Shown: positions 35,955-44,324 of the stretch, in pieces
How the letters are laid out: the number at the start of each line of letters is the position of its first letter
How positions within the stretch are numbered: position 1 is the first letter of the stretch
Assembly: GCA_900314455.1 (NCBI GenBank)
Contig: OMVI01000082.1
Location: 23,885-87,884 of the forward strand
Reading direction: 5' to 3'
DNA from: an uncultured Prevotella sp.
GTDB lineage: Bacteria; Bacteroidota; Bacteroidia; Bacteroidales; Bacteroidaceae
Length of the DNA: 64,000 nt
The notes under the pieces: generated by a model
Database searches by the model: none
Seen by the model: only the letters and a program-made list of their open reading frames with translations
Told to the model about the DNA's origin: nothing
Made by a program: the position numbers and the translations under genes

Positions 35955-36965
35955 ATGAAGAAAATTCTATTTGTAGCACTCGCCATTTTGGTGAGTGCTT
36001 CTTTCAACACGGTAAGTGCTCAAAGCAAGAAAAAGAAGAAAGGCGATGTAGAGGCAGCCGCTCCAGTTCAGCAGAAGTTGCTTACCACCGCCAACGACAC
36101 CCTGAGCTACGTCTCAGGAATGGCACTGACCAACGGTCTCGTCCCGTTTCTTCAGCAGCAGTATGGCATCAGCGAAGAGGACATACCAGCAGTTGTCGAA
36201 GGCATAAAGTCAGCAGTAGCACAGCGCAAGAACCCTAACACGAAGGGATTTCACGCCGGCGAGCAGGTTGCAGACATGGTTATCAACCGCATGCTGCCGT
36301 CTTTGCAGAAGGATTTCAAAATCGGAACCGACTCACTCAACGAGGATAAGGTATTCGAAGGCTTCATTGCCGGAGTTGCAAAGGACTCAACCTACTACAC
36401 ATACGACAATGCCAGCAAACTGTTCGATGCCCAGCGCCTCATCTACAAGAACCGTCTCGACAGCATCAACAAGGCTGCCGGCGAGGCGTTCCTTGCTGAA
36501 AACAAGGCCAAGGAAGGCGTCGTAACACTGCCGTCAGGCCTTCAGTACAAAGTACTCGTCAAGGGTAACGGTGCTATTCCGAAGCCAACCGACAAGGTAG
36601 ACGTCGTCTATGAGGGCAAGACCATCGACGGTCACGTCTTCGACGCTACGAGCCGCCACCGCGGAAGAGAGTTCGATACATTCACGCCAAACGCCCTTAT
36701 CAAGGGCTGGCAGGAGGCATTGACCATCATGCCGGTAGGTTCAAAGTGGGAATTGTACATCCCTTACGACCTCGCCTACGGTGAGCGCGGTGCAGGCAAC
36801 GAGATTCCAGCTTACTCAGCACTCATCTTCACGATGGAACTGAAGAACATCGAGGCTCCAACACCTGCAACAACGACAACGGCTCCGGCTCCAACAACAA
36901 CGAAGCCGACGCCCCGTGCCGCTAAGACAACACCTGCAAAGAGAACCCCTTCACGCCGTCGTTAA
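35955..36965 (+). CDS. FKBP-type peptidyl-prolyl isomerase, secreted periplasmic paralog
   Basis: The protein has 336 residues with a type I signal ending TVSAQ (Gln23), a Mip-like helical domain and an FKBP domain (GLQYKVLVKGNGAIPKP, FDATSRHRGREFDTF, ALIKGWQEALTIM, YGERGAGNEIPAYSALIF). A Thr/Pro/Ala/Arg-rich low-complexity tail closes it (about 300-336, ending KRTPSRRR). The basic tail is unusual for this family and could bind a polyanion. Third gene of the operon; a terminator follows at 37037. Confidence 0.9.
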   Translation: MKKILFVALAILVSASFNTVSAQSKKKKKGDVEAAAPVQQKLLTTANDTLSYVSGMALTNGLVPFLQQQYGISEEDIPAVVEGIKSAVAQRKNPNTKGFHAGEQVADMVINRMLPSLQKDFKIGTDSLNEDKVFEGFIAGVAKDSTYYTYDNASKLFDAQRLIYKNRLDSINKAAGEAFLAENKAKEGVVTLPSGLQYKVLVKGNGAIPKPTDKVDVVYEGKTIDGHVFDATSRHRGREFDTFTPNALIKGWQEALTIMPVGSKWELYIPYDLAYGERGAGNEIPAYSALIFTMELKNIEAPTPATTTTAPAPTTTKPTPRAAKTTPAKRTPSRRR

Positions 36966-37036
36966 GGTTGAAAGACCTACGGCCGACTTTTGAGAAAATA
37001 ACGTTCGAACATGCGTTATGTATGTTTAAACTAACC

Positions 37037-37063
37037 AAAATGCGCCCCAGAGGCGCATTTTTT
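37037..37063 (+). terminator. Intrinsic terminator of the FKBP operon
   Basis: AAATGCGCC-CCAGA-GGCGCATTT followed by TTT (six T in all). Confidence 0.85.
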
Positions 37064-37157
37064 ATGTCTTTTTGTTGCCAGTTACCGTAAAATTGTCTAC
37101 TTTTGCTATCTAAATGATAAATCAGCAACATATAAAATAACTTCAATCCTCTTATAT

Positions 37158-37628
37158 ATGGATAAAATAGACAAACTAGACAGGAAGATACTGGCAATCT
37201 TATCGAAGAGCGCCCGCATACCTTTCAAGGACGTCGCAGCAGAGTGCGGCGTGTCGCGGGCAGCCATCCACCAGCGTGTGCAGCACCTGATTGACAACGG
37301 AGTGATAACCGGCAGCAGTTTCGACGTTAACCCGAAGAGCCTCGGCTACAGCACTTGCACGTACATAGGCATAAACCTTGAGCGAGGCTCCATGTACCGT
37401 AAGGTTGTCGAGCACTTAGTAAACATACCAGAAATCGTCGAATGCCACTACACCACCGGTCCTTACACGATGCTCATAAAGGTATATGCCAAGGACAACG
37501 AGCAGCTAATGGACCTGCTCAACAACCAGCTTCAGGGCATTCCGGGGGTTGTAAGCACAGAGACGCTCATATCCCTTGAGCAAAGCATAAAGCGCGAAAT
37601 ACCAGTTAATATTGACGAGGAGGACTAA
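37158..37628 (+). CDS. Lrp/AsnC-family transcription regulator
   Basis: The 156-residue protein has an N-terminal winged helix (KLDRKILAILSKSARIPFKD, GVSRAAIHQRVQHLIDNGVI) and a C-terminal RAM ligand-binding domain (STCTYIGINLERGSMYRKVV, IVECHYTTGPYTMLIKVYA). Such proteins sense amino acids or small metabolites as octamers. A -7 element TACTTTTGC (37098-37106) lies about 50 bp upstream. The C26-M19 peptidase gene starts 9 bp after it, so the regulator probably controls that peptide or glutamyl-compound catabolism gene. Confidence 0.92.
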   Translation: MDKIDKLDRKILAILSKSARIPFKDVAAECGVSRAAIHQRVQHLIDNGVITGSSFDVNPKSLGYSTCTYIGINLERGSMYRKVVEHLVNIPEIVECHYTTGPYTMLIKVYAKDNEQLMDLLNNQLQGIPGVVSTETLISLEQSIKREIPVNIDEED

Positions 37629-37637
37629 CGCCCGACT

Positions 37638-39479
37638 ATGAGTTATAATTTAGACGACCATCTTTCAGAATTCTACAACAACTTCCCTGAGGGAAGCCAT
37701 CAGCCCATTATAGGCATAACAACCAACTTTTCAGACGGCAACGAGACACTTAGCGAGAAGTACTACTCGCAGGTTGTCGCTGCCGGCGGTACTCCGTTGC
37801 TCATTCCTCCGGTAGCCGACCGCAACGTACTCATAAACACCCTTGAGCACATCGACGGTCTTCTGCTCACCGGCGGTGGCGACTTCAATCCCCTTTGGTG
37901 CGGCGAGCAACCATCGACGAGGCTCCACGGCATCAACGCGACGCGCGATTTGCCCGAGCTACTTATTACACGGCTTGCCTTCAACCGCCAAATCCCAATA
38001 CTGGGGATATGCCGTGGCATACAGACTCTTGCCATTGCCCTCGGCGGAGAAGTCGAGCAGGACATCTATGAGAAAGGTGCGAAGATTAAGCACAGCCAGG
38101 ATGCCGACCGCTCGGAGCCTACCCACAGCGTGAAACTCGCCAAGGGCAGTATCCTCCATGCGTTGTACAAGTCCGATGAGATAGCCGTCAACTCGTTCCA
38201 TCATCAGGCAGTGCGAAAGCCCGGCGACCGTTTCCGCGTCACGGCGAAAGCCCCCGACGGTGTCATCGAGGCCATCGAGAGCACCGAGTTCAAATCTATC
38301 ATGGGCGTGCAGTGGCATCCCGAGAACCTTGGACGTGACGGACTGAAGATATTCCGTTGGCTTGTCTCACAGGCAAACAACTTCTACGTGGTTAAGAAAC
38401 TGCACCACCGCGTGCTCACTCTTGACACCCACTGCGACACTCCGATGTTTTTCCCGCAGGGAGTGGAGTTCTCCCACCGCGACCCACGCATCCTTTACGA
38501 CCTCCACAAGATGACGGAGGGACGCCAGGATGCCGTCATCATGGCTGCCTATCTGCCCCAACCGAAGATAGGCGAGCGCTTTTCGCAGAACATCGACTTA
38601 GCCGGAATAGCCAAGTACAACCCCGATTTAGCAACGAAATATATCAAACAGCGCGAGGTCAAGACTTCGAAGGGAGTCGTAACCGAACTGTCGATATCGC
38701 CGGATGCCTATGCCGACCTTATATTCGACAAGCTCGAGGAAATCGTCAGCAACAATTCGACATACATCAGCATAGCCCGTACGCCGACAGACCTCTATGA
38801 GGACAAGCGCAAAGGGCGCAAGAGCATCATGTTCGGCATAGAGAACGGACTGGCTCTGAACGGCGATATACGCAACATAAAGCACTTTGCCCAGCGTGGT
38901 GTCGTATATATCACGCTATGCCACAACGGCGACAACGACATCTGCGACTCTGCCCGGGGCAGCAATATGCATGGCGGCGTCAGTCAGTTTGGCGAGAAAG
39001 TCATTCAGGAAATGAACCGTCAGGGTATCATGGTCGACTTAAGCCACGCGGCTGAGAAGAGTTTCTACGACGCCCTCGACATCAGTCGACTGCCTATAGT
39101 GTGCAGCCACAGCAACTCGCGGGCGCTCTGCGACGTTCCGAGAAACCTCACCGACGACCAGATGCGTGCACTTGCTGCAAAGGGAGGCGTCGCCCACATC
39201 ACGCTGTATCACGGTTTCCTGCGCAAGGAAGGCGAAGCAACGATAATGGACGCTATAGCCCATCTCGAGCATGCCATCGACATTATGGGTATCGACCACG
39301 TAGGTATCGGAACCGACTTCGACGGCGACGGTACCGTAAGAGGTCTTGCTGACGCCAGCGAAATGATTAACTTCACGCTCCATCTGCTGCGCCGCAAGTA
39401 CAGCGAACGTGACATTACGAAGATATGGGGTGGCAACTGGCTTCGCGTTATGGCACAGGTGAAGGCGGCAGCGAAGTAA
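37638..39479 (+). CDS. Fusion of a gamma-glutamyl hydrolase (C26) and a membrane dipeptidase (M19)
   Basis: The protein is 613 residues. Residues 1 to about 245 form a class I glutamine-amidotransferase-like C26 domain: Cys125 in ILGICRGIQT, His227 and Glu229 in VQWHPEN. That domain type hydrolyses gamma-glutamyl bonds (PuuD-like). From about 250 a metal-dependent renal-dipeptidase-like M19 domain follows: LDTHCDTPMF, FGIENGLALNGD, CSHSNSRALCDVPRNLTDDQ and HVGIGTDFDGDG. There is no signal peptide, so it is cytoplasmic. Together the two domains could open gamma-glutamyl peptides and then split the dipeptide. I recall this fusion in other Bacteroidota. Located directly after an Lrp regulator. 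Confidence 0.88.
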   Translation: MSYNLDDHLSEFYNNFPEGSHQPIIGITTNFSDGNETLSEKYYSQVVAAGGTPLLIPPVADRNVLINTLEHIDGLLLTGGGDFNPLWCGEQPSTRLHGINATRDLPELLITRLAFNRQIPILGICRGIQTLAIALGGEVEQDIYEKGAKIKHSQDADRSEPTHSVKLAKGSILHALYKSDEIAVNSFHHQAVRKPGDRFRVTAKAPDGVIEAIESTEFKSIMGVQWHPENLGRDGLKIFRWLVSQANNFYVVKKLHHRVLTLDTHCDTPMFFPQGVEFSHRDPRILYDLHKMTEGRQDAVIMAAYLPQPKIGERFSQNIDLAGIAKYNPDLATKYIKQREVKTSKGVVTELSISPDAYADLIFDKLEEIVSNNSTYISIARTPTDLYEDKRKGRKSIMFGIENGLALNGDIRNIKHFAQRGVVYITLCHNGDNDICDSARGSNMHGGVSQFGEKVIQEMNRQGIMVDLSHAAEKSFYDALDISRLPIVCSHSNSRALCDVPRNLTDDQMRALAAKGGVAHITLYHGFLRKEGEATIMDAIAHLEHAIDIMGIDHVGIGTDFDGDGTVRGLADASEMINFTLHLLRRKYSERDITKIWGGNWLRVMAQVKAAAK

Positions 39480-39482
39480 TGA

Positions 39483-39598
39483 ACTCCCCTAACCCCTCAG
39501 AAGGAGGGGAATTGAGAGACTTGTTCTGTATTTGACAAATTAATATATCACAAAACTATTTTCCATCTTCCCTCCTTTGGAGGGGCGGGGAAGGCTTT
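39483..39598. repeat. Two family A repeats before the glutaminyl cyclase gene
   Basis: CTCCCCTAACCCCTCAGAAG, GAGGGG (39484-39511) and CTTCCCTCCTTTGGAGGGGC, GGGGAAGGC (39568-39596). The second ends nine bases before the ATG; its GGGGAAGG could serve as ribosome-binding sequence. Confidence 0.8.
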
Positions 39599-39604
39599 CA
39601 ATAT

Positions 39605-40615
39605 ATGACTAAAAAGATGAAGATTGTGACCGGTATCTTAGTCGTTGCACTGCTCGGTGGCGGCTATGGCTGGAAACTCCACAAAGACAGTAAGGCTGCC
39701 GGCGTTGGCGACGACGACAGCGATACAACGGCAGTGGCTCCCGTCGGACCGCAGTTCAATGCTGATTCGGCATACGCCTTTACGGCCACGCAGTGTGCCT
39801 TTGGTCCCCGAACGATGAACTCGGAGGCTCATGAGAAGTGCGAGAAGTGGATTATCAGTAAGTTCAAATCATACGGACTGGAGGTGAAAACACAGAATGC
39901 TGTCCTCAACGGCATCGACGGCATGAAGCTCAACTCTACCAATATCCTTGCCCGTTACAACCCGAAGGCTGCCACGCGTATCCTTATCTGTGCCCACTGG
40001 GACAGTCGGCCGTGGGCTGACAACGACCCCGACAGCGCCAAACACAACGAGCCGGTGATGGCGGCGAACGACGGTGCGAGTGGCGTGGCTGTGATGCTGG
40101 AGCTCGCCCGAGTTATCACGAAGGACGGAAAGCTCAACAAGAACATAGGTGTCGACTTCGTTTGCTTCGACGCAGAAGACTCCGGAAAGGACTCCGACGA
40201 AAACAGTTGGGCTCTCGGAGCACAGTATTTCGCAAGCCATCAGCCTGACAACTTCACGCCGACGTACGGTATCCTGCTCGACATGGTAGGCGGTGAAGGC
40301 GCCCAGTTCTATGAGGAGATGATGTCACAGCAGTATGCTCCCGACATCGTTGACAAGGTATGGAACGCCGCAGCTGCCGCAGGCTTCTCCAGCTACTTCC
40401 CAACGGCATCAGGAGGTGGTGTCACCGACGACCATATACCTCTCAACAAGGCTGGCATTCCTACTGTCGACATAATTCCATTCTACCGAAACCTGCCGCA
40501 GAGCTCTTTCGGTCCGACGTGGCATACGACAATGGATACAATGGAGCATATCGACAAGAACACCCTCAAGGCTGTCGGTCAGACTGTCGTCCAAGTGCTT
40601 TACTCGGAACAATAG
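39605..40615 (+). CDS. M28-family glutaminyl-peptide cyclotransferase
   Basis: The enzyme turns N-terminal Gln of exported proteins into pyroglutamate. The 336-residue protein has an N-terminal hydrophobic segment (about 6-20, IVTGILVVALLGGGYGW), expected to be a signal or membrane anchor, followed by an Asp-rich linker. The M28 zinc site is visible: CAHWDSRPWADNDPDS, NDGASGVAVMLELA, FDAEDSGKD and WHTTMDTMEHID. Several exported proteins in this same window would begin with Gln after signal cleavage, matching the proposed role. Family assignment is good; cyclase rather than aminopeptidase activity is inferred. Confidence 0.85.
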   Translation: MTKKMKIVTGILVVALLGGGYGWKLHKDSKAAGVGDDDSDTTAVAPVGPQFNADSAYAFTATQCAFGPRTMNSEAHEKCEKWIISKFKSYGLEVKTQNAVLNGIDGMKLNSTNILARYNPKAATRILICAHWDSRPWADNDPDSAKHNEPVMAANDGASGVAVMLELARVITKDGKLNKNIGVDFVCFDAEDSGKDSDENSWALGAQYFASHQPDNFTPTYGILLDMVGGEGAQFYEEMMSQQYAPDIVDKVWNAAAAAGFSSYFPTASGGGVTDDHIPLNKAGIPTVDIIPFYRNLPQSSFGPTWHTTMDTMEHIDKNTLKAVGQTVVQVLYSEQ

Positions 40616-40770
40616 GTCTGCTTTGGTGAAGCATTTTCCACCTAAAGCTAAGGTCACAGCAAGCTTGTCATCTGCAAAGGTGGAAACTTCGCAGTTGCAT
40701 TTCAGTAGCAAATCATCCAGAATATTTATGCCGCTATCTTATTAAAACTAACGTGTAAGAATATGGGAGT

Positions 40771-40808
40771 TGCCCAATCGGAATCCGGTTGGGCAGCTTT
40801 TATTTTTT
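40771..40808 (+). terminator. Intrinsic terminator downstream of the glutaminyl cyclase
   Basis: GCCCAATCGG (40772-40781) pairs with CCGGTTGGGC (40785-40794), followed by a T-rich GCTTTTATTTTTT. The 150 bp before it (40616-40770) hold no clear gene but include a 9-bp inverted repeat, TTTCCACCT with AGGTGGAAA. Confidence 0.75.
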
Positions 40809-40830
40809 CAAAGATAAAGTTTCAAGTTGG

Positions 40831-40912
40831 TTTTTAATTTATTTTTGTTGCATTTTTAATTTGTTTTTCTTGCAAAAATAATTTATTTTTCATCCATTTT
40901 TAATTTAAAAAT
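40831..40912. repeat. AT-array copy 4
   Basis: Units at 40831 (TTTTTAATTTATTTTT), 40853 (one change, G for A), 40874 (palindromic AAAAATAATTTATTTTT) and 40897 (hybrid TTTTTAATTTAAAAAT). A partial tail, GAAAGCTAAGTTTTGATAG, follows. Confidence 0.85.
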
Positions 40913-40986
40913 CAAGTTGAAAGCTAAGTTTTGATAGTCAGGAAGTTATGCAAGCACATCCGAAGACATCAACAAACCCAACCTTA

Positions 40987-41025
40987 GACCTCTCCAAGCC
41001 TCCCCCAAGGGGAGTATGTTTGATT
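40987..41025. repeat. Family A repeat
   Basis: CCTCTCCAAGCCTCCCCCAA, GGGGAGTATGTTTGATTACC: a typical copy with the GATTACC tail. Confidence 0.85.
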
Positions 41026-41065
41026 ACCAAAATGAATATCCTCTTACGTCCAAACAGCGATGTCA

Positions 41066-41205
41066 CCCACTGCAGGGGCGGCACTTGTGGCTGCCCGATT
41101 GCCTTGCGAAGGCGAATATACAGGGCTTGAATGTCGGTCTTACAGACCGCAGGGGCGCCCACAAGGGACGCCCCTGCGGTGGAATTATTTGTGGCTGCTT
41201 GGATG
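41066..41205. repeat. Family B palindrome, copy 4
   Basis: Left arm CCACTGCAGGGGCGGCACTT, GTGGCTGCCCGATTGCC; right part GCAGGGGCGCCCACAAGGGA, CGCCCCTGCGGTGG. The inner GGTCTTACAGACC is another small hairpin. No gene is seen between 40809 and 41356. Confidence 0.8.
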
Positions 41206-41322
41206 AAGGCGAATGTTCATGGCAGACATTTAGGTAATCTAAATAAACTTAAAAAAAAGTAGTTTATTTGACCAAAAATACAATTATTGGGCAAAAAGTC
41301 CGTCTTTTTGATGAAATCTGCT

Positions 41323-41331
41323 TATCTTTGC
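41323..41331 (+). promoter_or_regulatory. -7 element of the DUF6242 gene
   Basis: TATCTTTGC 25 bp before the ATG. No convincing -33 TTTG at normal spacing. Confidence 0.5.
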
Positions 41332-41356
41332 AGCTAAATTCAATAATTGCGCATTT

Positions 41357-42688
41357 ATGAAAATAAGAATTCCGTTGTTGTTTATAGTACTCTCGGCAGT
41401 ACTGATGCTGTCGTCGTGCCTCAAAGACGATGACGATACGGATTACGACTACTATACGGACACGGGCATATCGGCATTCTCGCTCGGTACAATGAACCGC
41501 TACCTGCATACCACTTCGAAGGCTGGCGCCGACTCAGTGTATAAGGTAACGTACGCAGGCCCAGCCTATAAGTTCACCATTGACCAACTGTCGCACCGCA
41601 TTTACAACACCGACTCACTGCCTTATGGCACCGATGCGTCGCACGTTATTGCTACGATAACGTCTGTCAGCAACGGATACATAATGATAAAGTCGCTCAC
41701 CAGCGACACACTGAGATATTACAGTTCGACCGACTCCATAGATTTCTCGTCGCCACGGACAGTCCGCATTGTCTCGCAGAGCGGCGAACGCTACACCGAC
41801 TACACCGTTACGCTGAACGTAAGACATGAGCCTGAGGGCACGATGGAGTGGCGCAATATAGCTACGAACACCGAACTTGCAGGGCTTGACGAAACTTACG
41901 CAGTGGCAGCAGGCGGCAACGTGTTCGTATTCGGCAACCGCGACGGAGCCACGGTAGGCTATCGCACGGCTGAGAACGACGGCGCTGCATGGGCGCAGAC
42001 AGCTTCGCTGCCAGCAAACACACGCGTCATTGCAAAGGGTGACAAGCTCTTCGCCATTGCCAATGGAGGCGTCCTGTCGTCTACCGATGGACAGAGCTGG
42101 ACGCAGACGCAGCCTTCGGGCAGTCCGGCACGCCTCATAGCCGCAAGCACAAAGCACCTTTACGCTACCAACGCACAAGGAACGGCTATCCTGTCGTCGG
42201 CTGACGATGGCGCAACGTGGACAGTTGAGGCTCTCGACGACGACCCACTGCTTCTGCCAACGAACCAGACGGGCTACTCTTGCCTGCCGGTGACGACCAA
42301 CGACAGCATCGACCGTGTCGTCATTGTGGGCTACTGCCCTTACGCCAACGACGTTCATGCACGCTCATGGTCGAAGCTTGACGACTACTCCGACAACCCT
42401 ATAGAGTCGAAGTGGAGCTATATCAACACGGCAGGGTATGACCGCCAGAATCTCGACGGACTCACTTCTCTGTCGGTAACGTCCTTCGGAGGCTATCCGC
42501 TTGCAATCGGTATCGGCGCATCCGGTATCACTCCACTGTACCGCAGCATGGACGGTGGAATTACGTGGAAGGACTATGAGCTTGAAAAGCCATCCTCTCT
42601 GTCTGCCGTCAGTGGCAAACTCGCCGTCACAACCGACTTCGAGGGCTCGCTGTGGATAATCTCCGCAGGGCAGGTATGGAAGAATTAG
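41357..42688 (+). CDS. DUF6242-like outer-membrane lipoprotein with propeller-type repeats
   Basis: The 443-residue protein has a lipoprotein signal (LMLSSCLKDDDD; Cys21, acidic run after the Cys as in surface lipoproteins of this phylum). A beta-rich N-terminal domain (about 30-155) precedes repeats resembling beta-propeller blades: VFVFGNRDGATVGYRTAEND, GGVLSSTDGQSWTQTQ, TAILSSADDGATWTV and PLYRSMDGGITWKDYE (the Asp-box S-x-D-x-G-x-T-W). The Asp-boxes suggest a sialidase-like propeller fold, but no catalytic residues can be assigned. I recall the family as DUF6242. The next operon starts 58 bp downstream. Confidence 0.7.
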   Translation: MKIRIPLLFIVLSAVLMLSSCLKDDDDTDYDYYTDTGISAFSLGTMNRYLHTTSKAGADSVYKVTYAGPAYKFTIDQLSHRIYNTDSLPYGTDASHVIATITSVSNGYIMIKSLTSDTLRYYSSTDSIDFSSPRTVRIVSQSGERYTDYTVTLNVRHEPEGTMEWRNIATNTELAGLDETYAVAAGGNVFVFGNRDGATVGYRTAENDGAAWAQTASLPANTRVIAKGDKLFAIANGGVLSSTDGQSWTQTQPSGSPARLIAASTKHLYATNAQGTAILSSADDGATWTVEALDDDPLLLPTNQTGYSCLPVTTNDSIDRVVIVGYCPYANDVHARSWSKLDDYSDNPIESKWSYINTAGYDRQNLDGLTSLSVTSFGGYPLAIGIGASGITPLYRSMDGGITWKDYELEKPSSLSAVSGKLAVTTDFEGSLWIISAGQVWKN

Positions 42689-42691
42689 GAG

Positions 42692-42726
42692 CCTTCCCAA
42701 GCCCCTCCGAATGGAGGGGATGTTTA
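42692..42726. repeat. Family A repeat before the DUF6089 gene
   Basis: CTTCCCAAGCCCCTCCGAAT, GGAGGGGATGTTTAAA. It sits 20 bp before the ATG of the next gene. Confidence 0.85.
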
Positions 42727-42746
42727 AAATGTTTTGAAATTAATAC

Positions 42747-43538
42747 ATGTATTATAACAAGATACATCATTATATATCACAAATAATTGCACCTGTCCTT
42801 TCGCGCAGGAAGGCATTTGGTGTTCAGACATCCTCCCCTTGGGGGAGGCTTGGAGAGGGGTTGCTTCTCATGCTTGCCCTCTCTCTGCCTGCCTCCGCAC
42901 AGGAGGACCCCGAATACCGCATGGAGATTGGTGTCGGCGGAGGCATGATGGGCTATCTGGGCGACTTCAACGGCAACCTGACAAAAGATTTGCAACCGAT
43001 GGGTTCGGCTCTGCTGAGATATAATTTCAATACATACACGGGATTGAAACTCAACGTCATGTACGGGCAGATGAAAGGAAGCTCGGCGGATGTGAAGACA
43101 TGGTATCCCGATTTTGCTGATAATCCGTACACGTTCAAGAACTCCCTCGTAGGCTTCGACTTAACTTTCGAATACAATTTCTGGCCCTACGGCACCGGAC
43201 ACGACTACTTCGGAGCGAAGCGACTGACACCTTTCGTCTTCGGAGGAATAGGTGGCACGTATGTCAGCATTAAGGACGGCGACAAGAGCAGTGCCTTCAC
43301 CGCCAACGTTCCGATAGGCATCGGACTGAAATACAAGGCAGGCAAGCGTGTGAACATCGGCATTGAGTGGGCTATGCACTTCTCGCTGAGCGACGAACTG
43401 GACGGACAGAAAGACCCATACGGCATCAGCAGTTCTGGTGCGTTTAAGAATACAGACTGTTACAGTACTCTGCAAGTGACGCTGACGTATAGTTTCTCGG
43501 CACGATGCAGGACATGTCACAATGAAGATGAAGACTGA
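42747..43538 (+). CDS. DUF6089-like outer-membrane beta-barrel protein with repeat-derived signal-peptide segment
   Basis: The 263-residue protein is an eight-strand-sized barrel: repeated aromatic/glycine strands such as [35 protein letters not shown] and [10 protein letters not shown]. Its place just before uppS and bamA is the one I recall for DUF6089 in Bacteroidota. Function unknown, probably envelope assembly. The signal peptide is odd: residues 1-26 are a long polar n-region, residues 27-38 ([12 protein letters not shown]) are encoded by a family A repeat, then the core [14 protein letters not shown] ends at Gln52. The 3' end overlaps uppS by 17 bp. Confidence 0.75.
   Translation: MYYNKIHHYISQIIAPVLSRRKAFGVQTSSPWGRLGEGLLLMLALSLPASAQEDPEYRMEIGVGGGMMGYLGDFNGNLTKDLQPMGSALLRYNFNTYTGLKLNVMYGQMKGSSADVKTWYPDFADNPYTFKNSLVGFDLTFEYNFWPYGTGHDYFGAKRLTPFVFGGIGGTYVSIKDGDKSSAFTANVPIGIGLKYKAGKRVNIGIEWAMHFSLSDELDGQKDPYGISSSGAFKNTDCYSTLQVTLTYSFSARCRTCHNEDED
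42827..42858. repeat. Family A repeat inside the DUF6089 signal peptide
   Basis: AGACATCCTCCCCTTGGGGG, AGGCTTGGAGAGG: a nearly consensus copy in reverse orientation, in frame, ending just before the hydrophobic core codons CTTCTCATGCTTGCC. Confidence 0.9.
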
Positions 43539-44265
43539 AGAACTCGATATGACACGCATTCCGCAGCACATTGCCATCATTATGGACGGCAACGGACGCT
43601 GGGCAACGGAGCGCAACAAGCCGCGCACATACGGTCATCAGGCTGGTGTGGACACCGTGCGGCGCATAACCTCGGAGTGTACACGCCTCGGTGTGAAGTA
43701 CCTTACGCTGTACACGTTCTCTACGGAGAACTGGAACCGCCCGGTTTCGGAGATACATGCGCTGATGGGACTTGTACTTACGTCGCTCGAAGATGAGATT
43801 TTCATGAAGAACAACGTACGCTTCCGTGTCATCGGTGATGTGGGTCGCCTGCCGCAGGAAGTACAGGATAAATTGCACGAGACCGAAGAGCATACTGCCG
43901 GGAACACTGCCATGACAATGGTTGTGGCACTGAGCTACAGCTCACGGTGGGAGATTACCGAGGCAGCGCGTCAGATAGCATGCGAGGTGAAGGAAGGTAT
44001 TCTCCTTCCGGACGACATAACGGAGGATACTGTTGCGCAGCATCTGACGACCAACTTCATGCCGGACCCCGACTTGCTGATACGTACGGGCGGCGAAATT
44101 CGCATCAGCAACTACCTGCTTTGGCAGATTGCATACTCCGAGTTGTACTTCTGCGATACGTATTGGCCTGACTTCAATGAGGAGGATTTGCACAAGGCAA
44201 TCGCCAGTTATCAGCATCGACAGAGACGGTTCGGCAAGACTGAGGCTCAGGTTGAGCAGAAATAG
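43522..44265 (+). CDS. uppS: Isoprenyl transferase (undecaprenyl diphosphate synthase)
   Basis: UppS adds isopentenyl units in cis to farnesyl diphosphate to make the C55 lipid carrier for murein and O-antigen. The 247-residue protein has the catalytic [37 protein letters not shown] and [18 protein letters not shown], with the C-terminal [13 protein letters not shown]. It overlaps the preceding DUF6089 gene by 17 bp and precedes bamA by 59 bp, a typical Bacteroidota operon. Confidence 0.96.
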   Translation: MKMKTEELDMTRIPQHIAIIMDGNGRWATERNKPRTYGHQAGVDTVRRITSECTRLGVKYLTLYTFSTENWNRPVSEIHALMGLVLTSLEDEIFMKNNVRFRVIGDVGRLPQEVQDKLHETEEHTAGNTAMTMVVALSYSSRWEITEAARQIACEVKEGILLPDDITEDTVAQHLTTNFMPDPDLLIRTGGEIRISNYLLWQIAYSELYFCDTYWPDFNEEDLHKAIASYQHRQRRFGKTEAQVEQK

Positions 44266-44268
44266 CAA

Positions 44269-44302
44269 CGCCACTACACCCCTCCACCAATTCGGAGGAC
44301 GT
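44269..44302. repeat. Diverged family A repeat between uppS and bamA
   Basis: ACTACACCCCTCCACCAATT, CGGAGGACGTT: one arm and core only. Confidence 0.55.
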
Positions 44303-44324
44303 TAAATTGCATAACATATATATA

